This document shows positions 59,389 through 64,000 of a stretch of DNA of 64,000 nucleotides, in pieces. Position 1 is the stretch's first letter. The number at the start of each line of letters is the position of its first letter. A program made the position numbers and the translations under genes. The notes beneath the pieces are model-generated. The model was not told the DNA's origin, ran no database searches, and saw only the letters and a program-made list of their open reading frames with translations. Source of the stretch: Synaphobranchus kaupii. Taxonomy: Eukaryota > Chordata > Actinopteri > Anguilliformes > Synaphobranchidae. The stretch covers positions 24,775,130 to 24,839,129 of the forward strand of contig CM056376.1 of assembly GCA_029718625.1 (NCBI GenBank), read 5' to 3'.

Positions 59389-59954
59389 AACACATATATG
59401 AACGCGAACGAAGCGGATTCTGTCAATATAAACAATAACCAGTCCTCATACATATTTTTTTATGAAATGGCCCTTTCCTGGCTTTTTATTTTATTTGGAA
59501 CATATAGATCCAGTAGGTAGCCTAATTCTTGCACCAGAAACAGCGTTAATGCGCCGATGTGTCAGAAAGCACTCATTGGTCCAAATTTCTAGTATATCTA
59601 TCGTAAACAAACCAACATGCCGACATTTTCCTAGTCTTTTCTGTTAGCTTGCTAACAACATTGAAGAAAACAGTACTTTTATAAATAATTTTAATTACAC
59701 AAAAAAAAATGTAGACCTACGAGGACTGGTTATTGTTTGTATTGACAGAATCCACGTTCATATACATGCTTGAAGTGTCATTTTGAGACCGTTTAGCAGC
59801 CCTATTGAAGTGAATGGAGAGCGACAAATACCCTATTCTGGATTATCACCCCATGGGAGCACAGGGCAACTAACGAACATTTCATCACCATTTGGACTCA
59901 CGTCATGGCCAGGTAACTACACAACCCAAAGTTCTACCAAAGTTCAGTTGTGCT
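59389..59954. mobile_element. TTAA-flanked foldback MITE (copy 2), left arm shortened
   Basis: Shares cgaggactggttattgtttg, gaagtgaatggagag, tggccaggtaactacacaac and agttcagttgtgct with 25823-26342. The right end meets TTAA at 59955-59958. The left arm begins only at gtctcaaaataacac, so its outer 180 bp or so is missing. The middle differs from copy 1. Confidence 0.75.
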
Positions 59955-59958
59955 TTAA

Positions 59959-60172
59959 AGGGGACATGAAGCATGTCGTTAGGTTTTTGCCTTAAATTAG
60001 ATATGACCGTGCGTTAAAATTTTAAACCGACCCGTATTTTCTGGAAAAAGAAGTTGAAATTCGCTTTTTTTCCACTAGGGCGCAGCCATCTTGGACCAAC
60101 TGCGGTCGTGACGTCACTAGGTTGGTTGGTCTCTAGAACCAGAGCCACTTGACCGCGTGCTTCATGTCCCCT
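59959..60172. mobile_element. TTAA-flanked short MITE
   Basis: Ends aggggacatgaagca and the exact inverse tgcttcatgtcccct. TTAA at 59955-59958 and 60173-60176. It is 214 bp. Its left TTAA is also the terminal TTAA of the foldback MITE to its left, so it inserted precisely at that border. Confidence 0.88.
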
Positions 60173-60176
60173 TTAA

Positions 60177-61785
<1,609 letters not shown>

Positions 61786-61855
61786 ACACGCCACTGCAAA
61801 TAAAAGAACATGTTGCCTCAATCACTGCATAAAAATAAATAGCATCTTACCCTTA

Positions 61856-62640
61856 AGCCCTATTCGGACGGGATAAGTTTTACACCCATGTATGTAACTT
61901 TTACGGACTGCGCGTTCCCGCACCAGTAAAGATTCCGGAGTCTTTTACCTACTGTTAAATGTCCTGTAAAAATTACCCCAGGTTAAAGCTATCCCGTGCG
62001 AATTGACATGTCCGGTAAAATTCTGTTATTTCCTGTGAGAAATTACTTTTCCCCAGTCTTTTCTACTGGTTTTTCACGTAAGCACTCGAGGACGCCTTTG
62101 GTTGTGCTCTCTTCGGTCCAACTATTGACCGACCTCTAAATGAATGTAACGTTACATTAAATAAGAAGACAGAGAGCAAAAAAAAAAAAAACCGGCTAAA
62201 AAGTAGGCTACAGTGGGGCAACGCTTGTGGCCGCTTTAGGTAAGCTATTGTAGCCTAGCTATAGCCTTACATACATGTCATGGCCTAACATTGTTTCTTT
62301 TCAAGCTAACGTTAATAAAGAGGTGTACCGTGTAATTGCAGGATTCCTCACGCTTTCTGTGGACATGTTTGCCATGCCAACATTGTTTCCACGTAGTTTT
62401 TTTTTTTTTTGGCGGCTCAGTTTGCAGTGAAGATAGGATGTGTAACGTTGTATGACTCGTGGGGAACATTTTCGGTGTGACGACAACAGAGTAGACACTC
62501 CCATCTCTGTAATTCTAGACGCTGCTTACGGAGATAGCTATTTTATCCCGTCCGAATCGGCCATTAACATTACAGACGTCCTGTGGTAATAATTACTTTA
62601 CAGACATTGTCCTGAAAACGTATCCCGTCCGAATAGGGCT
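61856..62640. mobile_element. PIF/Harbinger-like MITE
   Basis: Ends agccctattcggacgggata and the exact inverse tatcccgtccgaatagggct. TTA at 61853-61855 and 62641-62643. An internal copy of the terminal motif (ttatcccgtccgaatcgg) lies at about 62543-62560. It is 785 bp, without a recognisable coding region. Confidence 0.8.
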
Positions 62641-62880
62641 TTAGAATGTGAGATTGACCCTCCTTGTCCCGGTTGCGTCAAATTCCCTAAGCACCCGCTC
62701 TGTGTCGATTTCAAAGTCATTGTGAATGTTCATAATCGCCAATCGCGTCTGTCATGCGTTCCGTAGGTAGGTTTTCAGACGTCTCAAACAGCTGAATGAG
62801 CGCTCGACCGAAGCAGTAGACAGAGGCATCGTAAGAAGGACTTTCAGTATGCTATGAAGTATTCGTTTAAGTTAGTTATC
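62641..62880 (-). pseudogene. hAT transposase C-terminal dimerisation fragment
   Basis: On the minus strand from about 62875 the frame reads ILKVLLTMPLSTASVERSFS, then CLRRLKTYLRNA, a TGA stop, QTRLAIMNIHNDFEIDTERV and a terminal stop at 62641-62643. The motif (A/S)SxERxFSxLxRxKTxLR is the signature of the hAT family C-terminal dimerisation domain. The internal stop and the lack of an upstream core mark it as a relic. Its last codon coincides with the TTA target of the neighbouring Harbinger-like MITE. Confidence 0.8.
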
Positions 62881-64000
62881 TTGACTGACAAGTAAAAAGG
62901 CAACTCTAAACTGTTCCCGGTCTAAAGAAAATGGTGATCCTCCAATCACTTTCAACTGTGTCTTCCAATCACTTCCAAATGTTTGAAATATGCAAAACTT
63001 GGAAAATACAATAACCAGGCAATACAATGAAGACAATAAGCAAATATCATTCCTCAACATCGTAGAAACAGAGACGCAGAGACTTTGACAATTTACGTCA
63101 GTTTTAATGGAAATACTAATTTTGCTGTTGTTGCTAAGGTACGCAAACTGCGTACTCTGCGTACAGCTGGGGGCGCCACTGGCAGTATGCACTGTGTGTG
63201 CCGTTTGAAGTTAGCCTACTGGTGCTATATCGGCGATTGCATCCATTTTCAGTAAACACCTTCTATACGTGGTTCCTACTGCTGTTAAAATCACAGTGAT
63301 TTCTAGTTGCCTGTTAAATAGTCTACTGTAGCCTATTTAAAAAAATGTAAAACATGTTTGAATCCAGGGACATCCCTTTACTTTTGTAGCCTATGAGGGG
63401 TCCCTATTATTTTAAAAATGTAGTTGTCCTGTTTTTGGGTATGAAAAGCTTGTTTTTGTAATTAATTTCATTAATTGATCACTCGTACCGTAGTATCCTA
63501 CGGTGACATTCCTGTTACCTAACCGCTGCCTCATTAGTCGGAGTGGCGTTTGGACACTGCCGATGAGGTGATTAAACCTATTCAATGCCAGGAAAGAAAA
63601 CCGCAAGAAGGAACTAATGTGCCCTGCTTATCAAGTATAATGGATGTTTGTGTGAGTGCAGTGCGTTGGATGGGAACTAAAGGCCGGTTCATACCTCATA
63701 GGCTAACGTTACTCAATGACCATTGGCTTAAAGCCTGAGAAATTGACTAGAATAGACTCCAAAAAGTCAAACCACAACCACGTTCCGTATACATATCATG
63801 TATATGTGCACATGCTGAAATTGTAGTAACTTTTTTTTTGTTTGTTTGTTTTTTCTGTCTTGTCCCCACAACCATACCTTCACAAAAACCATGGTTGCGA
63901 GTTGTCGACTGCTTTGGAGCACGTTACGTTACGCTTCTTTGTCAGTGGCCTTACGCAGAGCGACTTCCAAAGAAAGAGAATGTTTTCTCACATTTTCTGC
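62881..64000. other. no recognised gene
   Basis: A 106-aa open frame on the minus strand (62872-63192) overlaps the hAT relic in another frame and has no recognisable domain. The rest has no recognised gene or repeat. Confidence 0.4.

Overview
The window is non-coding-rich vertebrate DNA, most likely from a ray-finned (teleost) fish. The reasons are split exons with GT/AG borders, dense dinucleotide microsatellites, and fish-type repeats: Sleeping Beauty-type Tc1 ends, hAT, PIF/Harbinger-like and TTAA-flanked MITEs, a tRNA-type SINE, a Ty3/Gypsy relic and a LINE relic.

Only one host gene is firmly recognisable: the 5' part of cabp7 (calneuron-2, a neuronal EF-hand Ca2+ sensor) on the minus strand. 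Exon 1 is at 40289-40397, exon 2 at 4216-4359 and exon 3 at 1675-1787. Joined, they give 122 codons in continuous phase with two canonical EF-hand loops. The remaining exons must lie beyond the left edge. Intron 1 is about 36 kb.

Layout. 1-828: minisatellite plus an LTR-like 3' end. 1338-2253: cabp7 exon 3 and its flanks, the donor-like copy of a later duplication. 2316-3390: a 1-kb palindromic foldback element. 7553-10198: a second foldback interrupted by a complete-looking Tc1/mariner element (7898-9567) with an intact 334-codon transposase and DD35E spacing. 11373-13588: a Tc1-type arm fused to the foldback core and split by a 5'-truncated LINE with a 9-bp target duplication. 18022-19121: a 19-bp minisatellite. 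19968-21182, 25823-26342, 51950-52555, 59389-59954 and 59959-60172: TTAA-flanked elements. 22260-23406: a hAT element with an 8-bp target duplication. 33.6 kb and 52.8 kb: SINEs, the first split by a hAT MITE. 42816-43354: a dead Tc1 element. 46520-47493: a Harbinger-like element. 47549-49796: a composite Sleeping Beauty-type unit carrying a palindrome and a copied piece of cabp7. 55.6-59.4 kb: a decayed Gypsy element. 61856-62640: a Harbinger-like MITE abutting a hAT transposase tail.

The most notable structure is 47549-49796. A roughly 900-bp piece of cabp7 (exon 3 with intron on both sides, roughly 96-98% identical where compared by eye) sits in inverted orientation between Sleeping Beauty-type ends, with TA at both outer borders. 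This looks like host-exon capture by a Tc1-type transposon, 47 kb from the intact gene. Second is the DD35E Tc1 element, which looks young and possibly autonomous. Third is one palindromic core joined to three different Tc1-type end sequences.

All identities rest on reading motifs and alignments by eye. No database search was run.
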